A model generated the notes under the pieces. The model saw nothing but the letters and a program-made list of their open reading frames with translations. It searched no databases and was not told the DNA's origin. From Theocolax elegans (Eukaryota > Arthropoda > Insecta > Hymenoptera > Cerocephalidae): a DNA stretch of 64,000 bases. The first letter of the stretch is position 1. Every line of letters begins with the position of its first letter. Where the stretch lies: NCBI GenBank assembly GCA_026168455.1, contig CM047431.1:16356183-16420182 (forward strand), read 5' to 3'. Positions 1 through 10,756 of this stretch are shown piece by piece. Position numbers and translations under genes: made by a program.

Positions 1-102
1 CATTCCTTTAGTGCTTCGTTTACATAATACTTTCGTGCTCTCTTCGAATAGAATACTATTTTGTTTATTTACTCGCTCTGGAGTCAAGAAATTCCATTTA
101 CG

Positions 103-408
103 TTATTCTTGAGGTTGTAATTGCGATGTTATACATTCGTGTAGTCCGCCATTTACGCGCGTTAGTACATATCCATTGCATTTAACTTCTTGCTCGATAA
201 GACAACTTTTGAAAGGAATTGGGAGTCCGCAACAAAAACATTTTAGATCAGTAAAAGTACAAATTAATTCGCGTATCGTTCGTGTAGCACTTAATGAAAA
301 CCGAATTTTTTCTATGTGTGATAATTTTGTCGTATAACAATAATGGCACAGGTATGTATTATGGCAAAAATAGCAAAGTCGCTCCCAATTTCTTACTAAA
401 ACTGACAT
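103..408 (-). CDS. Small cysteine-rich protein with paired CxxC motifs, function unknown
   Basis: A 101-residue frame starting at an ATG, at the 3' end of the env-bearing gypsy element. It has CxxC at residues 12-15 and 21-24, a cluster at C57, C59 and C60, and further cysteines at 69, 77 and 93. The pairs at 21-24 and 57-60 are 32 residues apart, which superficially resembles the CxxC-x29-CxxC zinc fold of papillomavirus E6/E7-type proteins. That is a spacing resemblance only. There is no transmembrane segment. It could be an accessory ORF downstream of env, a zinc-binding remnant of another gene, or chance. I do not recognise the family. Confidence 0.35.
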   Translation of the reverse strand: MSVLVRNWERLCYFCHNTYLCHYCYTTKLSHIEKIRFSLSATRTIRELICTFTDLKCFCCGLPIPFKSCLIEQEVKCNGYVLTRVNGGLHECITSQLQPQE

Positions 409-845
409 TTTTTTTTATTAATATAGTATACTATTTAAACTTATAGAATATTCCTATACTGTCTAAATATAGTTATTATGTATATATATATATCTTTAAT
501 TCTTAATTAAAACTTTATATCGATAGGCAAACCACAAACAGTAACAAGTAAATAAATCATGAACTATATATATATTACGTTCCCTTTTTTTTTACGTAAT
601 ATTAATTTTTAGTCCTAAGATTAATTGAGTCTTTTGTCCCTAAAGTACTTAGATAGATTTGCTAATAATATTTCATTAGTATTTATCGCAAAAGGTTACT
701 ATAATCTTGCGTAGAAAAGAACTGGATGCGGCAGAATTGACCTGTAGCATGAAAGGTTTCGATTTTCCCATCGATCTACACCATCGTCCATTCAATTCTG
801 TATGGATAAAAAAAATCGATTACTTATTTTATGTATTTAAATTAA
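409..845. other. AT-rich stretch without recognisable gene
   Basis: Low-complexity AT-rich sequence with a short (TA)n run near 480. No coding signal or terminal repeat was recognised. Confidence 0.5.
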
Positions 846-1241
846 TTACTGTAAAATAATCGAACATCGTTTTCTAAACATTCTCAAGTCATCTAAATGA
901 TATTGAATGTTGCGCGCATGACGAATTGCATGGTCCAGATTTGTGTAGATTTCCGGTTTACAAATGTATCTTTTGACTTCCGCTCGAAGCCCCTTTAAAA
1001 ATGCCCTGATTGCTAGATTTTCGCGTTGTAGGCATGAATCGGTTATTTCCCTACATTCTTCTTGTGCTATTTCTCCCAATGCTTTATAATTATGTAACAT
1101 TCTTTCCATTCGTGCGCCGAATTGGAAAGTGCTTTCGTTTCGTTTTTGCGATGCCCATGTAATTTGAATTCTCAAACTAATCAAAGCGCTCATAACATTA
1201 TATCTTTGTACTTCTGCTAATGTATATATTTTTTTTTCCAT
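846..1241 (-). pseudogene. Possible gypsy Gag capsid fragment
   Basis: A 131-residue frame from an ATG, just 3' of the envelope gene on the same strand. Residues about 32-120 have the look of a Ty3/gypsy Gag capsid C-terminal half: an Asn-Glu-Ser/Phe-Gly-x-Arg stretch, then Ala-Ile-Arg-Ala-Phe-Leu-Lys-Gly-Leu, then a conserved-looking Ala-Ile-Arg-His-Ala helix. It is not the same sequence as the gag at 7405-8515, so it probably comes from another element that recombined or inserted here. Assignment rests on pattern recognition only. An unrelated accessory ORF is the alternative. Confidence 0.35.
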
Positions 1242-1318
1242 TTTACATTTTTTTTATTTTATAAATGACACCTTTTATTTTTTTTTGTGTAATAAACCTG
1301 CAGTTGAAATAGCAAAAT

Positions 1319-3195
1319 TTACACGTTAACGTATTTCCTTGCGTCACGCGTTGGTTTATCCATTGCGACATGCAGTAATAATTGAGTGACTGAATTCCAA
1401 ATGGCTCCTGTAATATGAAGTGACCACCCATATAAACTATACAAAGCATAACCATGTAAAATGGTATCAACTAAAAATTTTATTAAACGTCCTATCATAA
1501 AAATGCCTATATTAGCTGCGCTAAATGATCCGAAAGTACATAATTGCCCCCAAATTTTCATCCAAGTGTTATTGGCTAATTCTGTCAACGCTTCTTCATC
1601 AAATAATCGGGTAATAGACATACCGTTTTTACCTACCTTTTTCCCGGTCATTCCTAATGCAATTGTGTTCAACATGGCTGGCCTCTCTACGGGAAACATA
1701 AGGTGTTGTCTTAGTGCTTGGATCTCCGCTTTGGTGTAAATTCCGCTTTTTGCAAGTTCGGTTGGCTCTGTGTAATTCCAGTTATTTTTAGTAGTTGGTT
1801 TTAAAATGTCTGGTTTTACTCCCTTAGTTGTTCCTCTTGGTAAAATAGTAAACCAATCTTCCCCTAGTAAGAACATAGGAGGAATCAGAACACTGCAGGC
1901 AGCTTCGGTCCCATATTGTTTTAAAATATGTGTCCTTGGCGTCAAAAAATAATCTTTGCCATCTTTGGTTACTGGTAACTCTTGGTAACATTTTGTAGTT
2001 TCTCTTCGTTGAACGTCAATTTGTACGCACTTCATTAAGTGCACAACTTCTCCGGCTACCAAGCCCATGTAACCACTTTTTTCATGATTTGATATGCAAA
2101 AACGTCAGGTGCTGTTGCTGCAATGCTTAATGCATTTGATATAACTCTTCTTTCCAATTCGCATTTTTGCAAAATTAAATTGCGATATAATGTTTTTAAT
2201 TGTCCTTTAATATGTTTTTCTACGTAAACGAATTTAGAGTTTACGTATGGAAAAATATCGAGATTTTCTATTGACGGATTTCTTACGGCATGGAAGGTTT
2301 CTGTTATTTGTCCTTCTAGAAAAAATAATTTTGGGTGCTCTGTTCTAATTAATTCATAAGAACACACCGGAATTTGTCCTAAAGTCGTGAAAGCAAAGGT
2401 TATCTCGCTCGATTCCATTACATATACCGGATGTTGCTCATTGCCTTGTTCTACAACTTTATTAACATAACCCGCGTATAATTCTGAGTATTTACTGCGT
2501 TCGCATGCCTGTACTGGCAACCTATCCCAAAAGGCGTACCCTGCTTCTACGTGAATACAATCATCTTGATTAAACTTACAGCGCGTACCGGAGCGTAAAA
2601 TAACCTCGTTAGCATTTAAGATTACCGGTGCATAGTAATCCCTTAAAATAATGGTAACATAGCCCGTGACTATAGCATCGTCAAAAATACCATATGGATC
2701 CGCGTACATTCCTGCGTTACTACAATCTCCTGCTTGATCTACCTTCCCAACAAACGTCATTGGATGGACAATCGATCCGTTCAGTTTTAAGTTACTTATT
2801 ACTTCGTCTCGTACTCGGTGTGCGCGGTATACATGCATTCTATTACATTCTTCCCTAGAAATTTCATCAATAAACTGAACCTCCCCTCTGTTTTTGTCTT
2901 TTCTATGCGAAAACGCGCCGCAGTATGTTGCCGATCTTTTTATTTCTACTTTACAAAGCTTTACATGAGTGCTTGAAAAATCATTTGATTGCAATAGTCG
3001 TACATAAATTTTTGTTGTATTTACTACCGGTTCAGGTATGTCGCATTCTCCTACGTGAATTAACGAAAATGTTGTTAAATTTGAGACGTGCTGCGAACAG
3101 TCGTACCCTATGATTGCGTTAATATAGATTTTCCTTGGTATAATAGTTGTGAGATAAATGATGGCCAATAGTGTTTTACAACTCATCTGCAACAT
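1319..3195 (-). pseudogene. env: Envelope-like glycoprotein, chuvirus-glycoprotein type, frameshifted
   Basis: Two overlapping frames (3195-2056, 379 aa; 2068-1319, 249 aa) together look like one class III-type fusion glycoprotein of the kind found in chuviruses and captured by several insect LTR retroelements. The first frame begins at an ATG with a hydrophobic signal-like segment (residues about 6-18), followed by a cysteine-rich ectodomain with N-glycosylation sites. The second has the cysteine-containing middle region and a C-terminal hydrophobic anchor at about residues 183-215. The break lies at an A-run near 2081-2086 and needs a -1 shift, so it could be mutation or a homopolymer sequencing error. 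The family assignment is from recognition of overall pattern, not an alignment. It follows pol directly because integrase is deleted. Confidence 0.6.
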
Positions 3196-3264
3196 TAAAT
3201 AAGTTCATGAAAGCGTTCTTTTTATTTATTTATTTATAAAACCGACGTATGCAACAGATTAATC

Positions 3265-4470
3265 TTTCCCTATCTCACCTTGACTTAAGACTCCAGCAAT
3301 TGCATATCCCGAAGCGTCGGTCGTTAGATTGAAAGTAATTTCGAAATTTAGAAAAATTAATACTGGTTTTCGCATAAACTAATGCGTAATGTCTCAAATG
3401 CCTTTTCTGTTTCTTCTGACCATTTAAATAGAACGTCCTTTTTTAATAAATCCGTTAAAGGTTTTGCCATTTTTGAAAATTGATAAATAAATCTTAGCCC
3501 GCTAAACCCAAAAATTGCTTGATATTTTTAGCATTTTGAGGGCGTGGAAATTTTCGTACAGCTTCAATTTTCCCCGAATCTGGTTTAATTCCTTCTGCAC
3601 TAATAACATGACCGAAATATGTAACTGTTTTTTTTAAAAATTCACTTTTCTCTGGTTGTAATTTTAAAACCGCTTTTCGCAATCTAATAAATAAATTCTC
3701 TAATCTTTTAATATGCTCTTGTAGAGTCTCCGAATAACATATAATACCATCAATGAAGCAAAAAAGTTCTTTATTGATAAGTCCAGCGAGTGTAATTGAA
3801 AGTGCTCTTGAGAATGTAGCCGGCATTGTTCGTAGTCCAAAGCTTCCTCGGTTAAAATGGTACAAATCTCCGTTTGTAACAAACGCGGTTTTGTGACGGT
3901 CTCGTTCGTCAATTTCTATTTGATGATACGAAGCCTTAAGATCAAAAGTTGAGAATTTTTTTGATCCGCCCAATTGGTCTATTATTTCAGTTATATTCGG
4001 TAGCGGAAATTGGTCGTCTAAGGTTTTCGCATTTAATTTGCGATAGTCGATCTCCATTCTGTATTCCTTGCGTCCTTGTATGTCCTAATTCTTAGGAACT
4101 AGAAAACAAGGGCTTGAGTACGATGAGGTAGATGGTTCGATAATGCCGTTTTTTAATAAGTCTTGCACTTGTCTTGCTATTTCTTCTTAATGTACCGGAG
4201 GTAATCGGTATTGTTTTGAAGTTAGCGGTACATCATCCGTTGTTGGGATTGTTAGTTTTAAAATATGTGTTGCTGTTAATTTTTCACCCGGAAGGTAAAA
4301 TTTCTTCTCTTTCATCAGCAGCCAAATGGTCAAGTCGTAGTAATGATTTTACCTTTTCCGCTCTCCCATTTGGTATGACGCATGCTAAGCGATAAATTTT
4401 ATGACTACCTCTTAGTTTCTTTCCGCCTTTTCCTTTTAAATTAATTCTTAATTTAAGTAAACCCTCCAAT
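3265..4470 (-). pseudogene. pol: Ty3/gypsy reverse transcriptase and start of RNase H, inactivated
   Basis: The RT palm reads from about 4186 to 3494: PSTSSYSSPCFLVPK, then DYRKLNAKTLDDQFPLP, then FDLKASYHQIEID, then GLRTMPATFSRA. The usual YxDD/FIDD box reads FIDGIICYS near 3750, so the second catalytic aspartate is glycine. Stop codons interrupt the N-terminal part near 4087 and 4188. After the connection region (ends QFLGLAG), a frame change leads to KPLTDLLKKD and the RNase H start LTTDASGYAIAGVLSQG (about 3280-3340), where the sequence breaks off. The first RNase H aspartate is kept; the rest of RNase H and the whole integrase are absent. This copy cannot have supported its own transposition. 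Confidence 0.88.
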
Positions 4471-4834
4471 GTATCTTTAATAACATTTTTATGAGATTCT
4501 CCCCCAAAGGCATGTAGTTTTACATAATTTCCTAATTTATTTAGATTTTATCTTAATTTCTTTGAGTTATTTGTTGAGTTGTCATGATACTTTATTTCCA
4601 TTAGTAGATTACTTATTAACATTTCCATGTCTTAGTTATTATTCCACAGAATTCCATTATTCATTAAACCTTCCTCTAGAATTTTTTGTAACATGCGTGT
4701 CGAAATTAACAACCTTTCTTCATCGAATTCGTTTGCGTCTACATTTTCATTTTGTGCTAATGCCGTTTTATTATTTTATTATTATCGAGACTTTCCATAC
4801 CTTTTCTCTTTATCTCAAAATTAGAATATTTTTC

Positions 4835-6067
4835 ATTACTTATTTCGTTCTCGTTTCTTTGATTTGGGTGCGCGCTTGATTTATAGTTGCCTTCATCACT
4901 TTCGAGTTCATTTAAAAGATATTTTTTTATTGAGGAGTGCTTTTGCAATCTTTCTTTGTTATTATCATGATTAAAGTATTCTTCATCGTTCTCCCTTATG
5001 ACTGGGTTCGATTTGGTATTTGTTTCTAATTCTTAATGCTTTTAATTTCTTGACTTGTCTCTTCGTTCTTGTTCGATTAATTTACATACATGAGGCTTGC
5101 ATACTGCCTTCATACGTAGACTTGATTTAGGCTTGAATTTCATTAGATTTTGAATTTCATTTGAATTTGAATTTTGATTTAGAATTTGATTTTGAATTTC
5201 ATTTGAATTTGAATTTTGATTTAGAATTTGATATTGAATTTCATTTAAACTTGCATTTTGATTTAGATTTCGATTTTGAATTGGAATTTGATTTTGATTT
5301 CGCTTGGGATCTTGTATTTCCAATTTATTTTTACATTGAGATCGAATTTGAATATCTTTCATTACTTATTTCGTTCTCGTTTCTTGATTTGGGTGCGCGC
5401 TTGATTTATTAGTTGCCTCATCACTTTCGAGTTCATTTAAAAGATTATTTTTTTTATTTGAGGAGTGCTTTTGCAATCTTTCTTTGTTAATTTCATGATT
5501 AAAGTATTCTTCATCGTTCTCCCTTATTACTGGGTTCGATTTGGTATTTGTTTCTAATTTCTTAATGCTTTTAATTTCTTGACTTGTCTCTTCGTTTCCT
5601 TGTTCGATTAATTTACATACATGAGGCTTGCATACTGCCTTCATACGTAAGACTTGATTTAGGCTTGGAATTTCATTTAGACTTCGATATTGAGTTACCT
5701 TTGAACTCGACTTTAGATTTTGAATTTGATTTTGAATTTCATTTGAACTTGAATTTTGATTTAGAATTTGATTTTGAATTTCATTTGAATTTGAATTTTG
5801 ATTTAGAATTTGATTTTGAATTTCATTTGAATTTGAATTTTGATTTAGAATTTGATTTTGACTTTCATTTGAATTTGAATTTTGATTTAGAATTTGATTT
5901 TGAATTTCATTTGAACTTGAATTTTGATTTAAAATTTGATATTGAATTTCATCTAAACTTGCATTTTGATTTAGATTTCGATTTTGAATTGGAATTTGAT
6001 TTTGATTTCGCTTGGGATCTTTTATTTCCAATTTATTTTTACATTGAGATCGAATTTGAATATCTTT
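4835..6067 (-). repeat. Imperfect tandem duplication carrying a 42-bp coding minisatellite
   Basis: The segment 4835-5358 is repeated as 5359-6067. The length difference comes mostly from the number of 42-bp units inside (two to three in the left copy, about six in the right, near 5720-5945). The unit encodes the 14-residue motif NQILNQNSNSNEIQ on the minus strand. The left copy carries extra single-base indels that break its frame. Confidence 0.8.
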
Positions 6068-6795
6068 CTGATTTTTTAATTGATTTCGACTACCCGGTGG
6101 GTCCTGACTTTGAGATTTAATTAGAATTGACTCTTGCTTATGCGATGGGCTTATATGTCCTCGAATTCGCGTCTCTTCTACAAGATAAACTTTCTCATTA
6201 ATATGATCGACCTTTTGGGTCGACACCTCCCTTCGTTGAAAATTTTCATTAGCATAATTTGTTTTTCCTGTTTCCCCAAACGAATTCCTTTTAGGTGGTT
6301 TTATTACCTGTGTGATATGTTTTACGACTTCCTCACCCTCTCTTGCATTGACACTCATAGGATTAGCGGAAATTTCCTTACGCGTTCCCGTTGTCTCGTT
6401 CAATATACTGTTACGTTTTTCTATGACATTAATCGTCGGATCTTCATACCTTTCCTTTGTTTCGATCAATAATATGTTTTCTTTTACACAAGGGATACAG
6501 ACGTCTACAACTCTTAACATTCTTTTCGCATAATCAATTTTTGCACCTAATTGACAGAAAAAATCGCTTTCCAGTAAACCATCTTCGATTATAGGCACGT
6601 TGTCATTTATTATATGGAATTCAATGTCAAGCTTTGGAAAATTGATGTCAACTTTGCCTAAAGTGTAAATACTTTCTTCCGTGATTCCTTTTAATTCTAA
6701 TATTTCATTTTTATTAATATTTTCGTCTTTTGGTATGTTTCATAATTTTAGTAAATTGGGACCTTCTCCTGAATCTAAAATAAGAGTTATTTCCT
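5366..6795 (-). pseudogene. pro: Retropepsin-like protease with long Asn/Gln-rich tail
   Basis: The protease region begins near 6795 with LILDSGEGPNLL, a D-S-G active site of the retropepsin type. A TGA stop follows within a few codons. The same frame then continues through the flap region and the typical C-terminal 'LLESDFFCQLGAKIDYAKRML' stretch (about 6590-6500). From an in-frame ATG at 6598 it is open for 410 residues. The tail is dominated by 14-residue Asn/Gln/Ser repeats (see the 42-bp minisatellite) and by charged sequence, with no known fold. Such low-complexity insertion between protease and RT is unusual for gypsy elements. The single stop makes the copy non-functional unless it is a sequencing error. 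Confidence 0.7.
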
Positions 6796-7007
6796 CGTTG
6801 CTTCTCGGATTTTTAAGTTTAATAATTGTCGACTTGCAATTTTTACTTAATCGAACATATCTTTTGATGATGTGGGTTCCTGTTTTTTGTAACTCGGGTG
6901 CCTCGTGTACTCGGTCTCTCGTCTCGCGCCCTGTTCTCGGAGACCATTTTCGTTTTCCGATCGGTTCTCTCGATTTCGATTATTAAATTCCCGTTTTCTA
7001 CATTCTT

Positions 7008-7412
7008 CTATAATATGGCCCTCTTTTTTGCAGTATCGTCATATCCTTTCTGTATTTGTATAATTATGTTTTGGGAAGGTTGCATTTTGGCGACGAACAT
7101 AGTGATTTTCTTGCTGCTTAAATTCATTAGTCCGTTTTTCTCCTGGTCATTGCAGTCATTCGTAGGCCGTCTTTCCCTGGCTTGGAGTTGCCTCATTTTT
7201 TCGAAATGCCAGCATTTCGGTGCCAGGTGGCCCTGTCTCCCGCAAAGTTGGCATTTATCGGTATATTTTGTCTTGGCAAAATGGACTCTTTGTATAGGAT
7301 TTTTATTTTCTGTTATGACTTTAATTGTTTCATTTAACTCTTCTACTTCATAGCATGCAAAATCTCTTTTGATTTCTATAGCTTCTGCAGTAGCATCATC
7401 CAATTTACACAC
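7008..7412 (-). CDS. gag: Gag nucleocapsid segment with CCHC zinc knuckle
   Basis: A 134-residue frame whose middle contains CQLCGRQGHLAPKC, a C-x2-C-x4-H-x4-C zinc knuckle that binds RNA in retroviral and gypsy nucleocapsids. It is the downstream part of the gag at 7405-8515, but in a different frame (+1 relative). The two overlap by a few bases at 7405-7412, so either a frameshift mutation or error separates them, or gag-NC expression once used ribosomal frameshifting. A second knuckle is not visible. Confidence 0.8.
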   Translation of the reverse strand: MCKLDDATAEAIEIKRDFACYEVEELNETIKVITENKNPIQRVHFAKTKYTDKCQLCGRQGHLAPKCWHFEKMRQLQARERRPTNDCNDQEKNGLMNLSSKKITMFVAKMQPSQNIIIQIQKGYDDTAKKRAIL

Positions 7413-8515
7413 TTGCCCCCATTCGTGCTTTTATTACCCAATGTAAACCGCAAATAAAAAGTTTTACTAAATCATTTTCTAAAGATCGATTGAAATTATT
7501 AGTTAATCTTTTTTCTCTTCGAGCTACTTCAGTGATTTCTTGACCGATGGATCTAACCCTATTTGAAAAAACTACGACACTTTCTTCCCTTTTCTGTTTT
7601 ACATTAGCTAATTCACCGTGTAATTGATGATAAGATTTCACAGATCCAAAAATACTATCAAAAAAATTTACAATATCTTCAATCGATTCAAAACTTTTTT
7701 TTGCTGCACTCTTCAATGCTTCTCCATATAATCTCATTTTAATTAATTTCGCGAGGTCCGGTTCATATTGTTCATGTATTATGTTGCAAGCTTCCCTGCA
7801 TCCGTCAATAAATTGACTCAATGGAATGTTTATCCCATTATATTTTGGAATTAATTCAAGTGCGTCTTTTATAGAAAGGGGCCTCACTTGTCCTAAGGTT
7901 GAGTTTGTTAAATACGAATTTAATCTTGGCAATCTCTCCGATACTAAATTAATATTATTACAGTTATTTGGTAAAATTGGTGTGCTTGTAGTAAATCTGA
8001 CATTATTATCCCGTTTAACAATTTCAGGTTTCATTTGTTGTTCTGAAGTTTTTGCATTTTTAATTGTTGTATTTTCTGCCGAAAAATAGGTTGTGTTATC
8101 GTCTGTTAGTTCGGGTTTAAAACCTATCCCATTTACTTCTACTTTTGTTTTTGCTTCTAAGTTTCCGATAATATATTCGATTATTAATTTTGGATTTACT
8201 CTTTTTTCTATAAAATCGCCTAAAGCTTCAATTAGATACTTATCTTCGCAAAATTCTATTATATCTTTTTTGTCTACGAATTCCTTTAACAAGTCAATTA
8301 TTATAGGTATATTTTTATCGAGGCCTACCGCTTCATCTGACAAATGTGTCCCGCTATCATGCCTATCTTTAAAAATTTTTAACAAACTAGCTAAAGATTT
8401 GTCCGGATTTTCAACACAAAAATCTGGATTTATTTTAAGCGCCTGCTTAAGCAAAATTGAAGCCGCGTCTTTATTTCGAGAATTCTCTTTTTCATTGGTA
8501 CCCATGATCTGTGCT
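7405..8515 (-). CDS. gag: Ty3/gypsy Gag matrix and capsid
   Basis: An open frame of about 370 residues; the first ATG is at 8515 (MGTNEKEN), although the frame is open upstream. The N-terminal half is helical and charged. The C-terminal half (about residues 235-350) has the errantivirus-type capsid pattern: PLSQFIDGCREAC, a Leu-Ile-Lys-x-Arg-Leu helix, FFDSIFGSVKSYHQLHGEL, and an ESVVVFSNRVRSIGQEI helix. Gag forms the virus-like particle and packages the genomic RNA. It lies about 40 bp downstream of a putative primer-binding site and leads into the zinc-knuckle frame at 7412. Confidence 0.82.
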
Positions 8516-8555
8516 AATAAGGAAGACAATTGCTCTAATCCTTCTTTAAATTTAA

Positions 8556-8572
8556 GGATGAGCCCCCACTTG
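8556..8572 (-). promoter_or_regulatory. Candidate primer-binding site and LTR edge
   Basis: On the minus strand the sequence reads ...AACA, then AG, then TGGGGGCTCATCC, just upstream of gag. TGGGGGCTC is the start of a primer-binding site of the tRNA-Pro type known from retroviruses. The LTR would end in CA at 8571. The tRNA match was made by eye and the last bases differ. Confidence 0.45.
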
Positions 8573-9928
8573 TTACGTTCTAGGGTAGACGTAACGTAGA
8601 AAAATTAAATGGACTGAATTTAAATTAAAAATAGAAGTTCCCCGTTTTAGTACGCGTATAGCGTCAAGGATGGGTGGCAATTCTCGTCGGTATAGCACAG
8701 GCCATAGACCCTTCCGAAATTTACGTGCATGGGTAAGCCCGAGGTGCAACAATGAGTGAAGGCTAGGAAAGGAAAACAACCAACCTTATCGGGCGGGAGA
8801 TCTACGGTTGACCGGTGGCTGCAACTGCTAGGCTGTCTTTCTCGCTCTCGTTGATCCTTGATGCAAAGACTCCCTTACAATAGAAATGCGGTATAGACTA
8901 ATTGGGATTTTAAAGGGAATAGGAAAATGACTGGTGTTTGAAGGTTTAAAGATACTGAACAATGACTTTCGATTTTCTTGCTTTATTTCGCGTTAAGTTT
9001 TGGATACAAGATTTTACCTTACTTGAGGAAAGACTAAAGAGCAAAAGTCCATACCCCGGCGCGACATCCCTATTTATATCAAGGGTTTGGGGTGGAGTTT
9101 TGGTTCCTCTTGACCAATCAAATATTGTACATTTACTTAATTAATTTATTCTTTGTCATGCGTGTCCTAATTAAGCTATTGACTAGGATTTTTCAAGGCG
9201 GTTCCTGTCTTGACGAGGACATCCTACTTTGAGTATTAAATGTGTGCACACGTGTGTGCGTATGTATGTGTGCATATGTGTGTGTGTATGTGTACGCGCA
9301 TGTGTGTACGTTGCGTCTTTCATGATGCGACACCAACTAGCCGGTGCTATTGGTGCGGGGTATAAGTGTATAGTCTCGTTGACTAGCTGCTGGGCTGGTA
9401 ATCTGTGTATGTATACGCGCTGTATTGTGTATAATAATTTAGCTAATTTGAAATAGAATAAAATTAATATTAACATAACGACAACTGGCCCCAATACATA
9501 AAATATAAAATAATAATATAGAATATTCGCAATTGTTTGAGAGCTCTATCCCTACTCACGATACTCTCATACTTCATACTTACGTGATGGCAATCATACT
9601 CATACTGTTATATAAATTAATATATAAATTTAGGGAATAAAGAAAAATAACAAAAGTAAATAAAATATGAAATAATATAATGTAAGAAAAAGAAATTTAA
9701 TAAGGTGTGGTGATTTATTGCCTTCTGCTGCTTGTGAGTTCCTCATTTTGAACTCTTCTATTTTAATTATCGTTTCCTTGAATAATTACATATATTTAAA
9801 TTATTTGCTTATTTGCTCTGCTTTATGATCACCAGCCTTATTTGTTTGGGAATATTGCAAATGTAGGTTGATAACACTTACTTAAACTCGACTTAACAGT
9901 TTAACGGGGAAAAGGAAGAAAAAAAATG
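8573..9928. other. Putative LTR plus intergenic sequence with a TG microsatellite
   Basis: The first several hundred bases are probably the 5' LTR of the minus-strand gypsy element; its outer end could not be fixed. A degenerate (TG)n run lies at 9238-9310. From about 9480 to 9928 I see no gene. Confidence 0.4.
9071..9078 (-). promoter_or_regulatory. TATA box of the putative LTR promoter
   Basis: A TATAAATA box on the minus strand, about 500 bp upstream of the LTR edge at 8571, is well placed to drive the gypsy element. Start of transcription would be near 9040. Confidence 0.4.
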
Positions 9929-10099
9929 TTATTTTATCTTTCTGGGTCTACCTCGCTTTCTAGGTAGGTTACTGTTGTTTGGGTTGGTTTGCTGTATCTG
10001 GCAATTATTTGCTGTTAACTGGGAGGGTATTGACCCTTTTGGGTATTTGGGTGAGAAAATACGGGTCTCTATTTTCTCTGGCTGTAGTTTCCCTGGCTT

Positions 10100-10610
10100 C
10101 TGTTTTTGTTGCAGCTGCAGTTTGTGTAATTTGTGCTTTGAGCACCGCAAGTACGATAGGTTGCAGGTTCTGGACATTCTGCTATTCAATGCCCAAGTTT
10201 GTTACACCTATAGCAAGGCTCTTTGAATTTTCTTGGGTGAATTGGCTTTTGCTCTACGCAATTTAGTGTGCTGCCCTTTGCTTATTTCTTTGTGTTCGCT
10301 GCCAATAACTGCTACTTTTATTATTCTTTGCAGCTTCGCTGTACTGTTGCTTAGACTCTTGCTTAGGAGGTACTGTATATTTTCTTGCTGTTTGAGGGCT
10401 GTTTGGCTTCCATGGGCACTGGTGCTGTATTTTCTTTTGTGGATTAGTGGCTATGGCTGCTATGGGCTTTAGGAGTACTACAATATCTCTGATTTGCTCT
10501 GAGGAAACTGCTGCTAATTTGCGTGTTTTTGTTTGCATAGGATAAACATATGCATACTTTGCTAGGCCGTAATTTTGAATGACTGGTGGAGGTTTGTACG
10601 TTTCATCCAT
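10100..10610 (-). pseudogene. C-terminal part of second gypsy Gag with a stop codon inside the zinc knuckle
   Basis: After a Pro/Lys/Gln-rich segment (10610-10263) the minus strand shows, in another frame, a zinc knuckle at 10171-10218: Cys-x2-Cys-x4-His, then a TGA, then x3-Cys. A second knuckle follows but is degenerate (its first Cys is Tyr and its His is Asn). This places the C-terminal nucleocapsid of the gag that starts at 12486. No protease or RT follows downstream, so pol has been lost. Confidence 0.6.
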
Positions 10611-10756
10611 TTAACGTCTTGCTTCCTCCTTTTTACCAAGTCGCTGCAGCTGTATTAAATTATCAAATGGTGTCTTTCAATTTTAGTTCTATAGCTAGGG
10701 TGGAGGTTCCTATACGCTCTATCCAGCTGTTCGGAATGAGGTATTGTTGGTTTAAC

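Larger units (their letters stand above)
1..9100 (-). mobile_element. Decayed env-bearing Ty3/gypsy LTR retroelement
   Basis: Going down the minus strand from about 8571, the order is gag, CCHC nucleocapsid, protease, RT, start of RNase H, then an envelope-like gene, which is the order of an insect endogenous retrovirus (errantivirus-like). A candidate LTR edge and primer-binding site lie at 8556-8572, and a TATA box lies in the upstream LTR. Most of RNase H and all of integrase are missing. I could not find a second LTR; the 3' LTR may lie beyond position 1. The parts are seen directly. That they form one ancestral element is inference from shared strand and order. Confidence 0.7.

Noticed and set aside
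5161..6120. Plus-strand frames rich in Leu, Asp, Phe and Glu
   Set aside because: Shadows of the Asn/Gln-rich minisatellite that is coding on the minus strand.
9470..9500. LTR end plus primer-binding site on the plus strand (ACAACTGGCCCCAATAC)
   Set aside because: No plus-strand gag follows; the neighbouring gag is on the minus strand.
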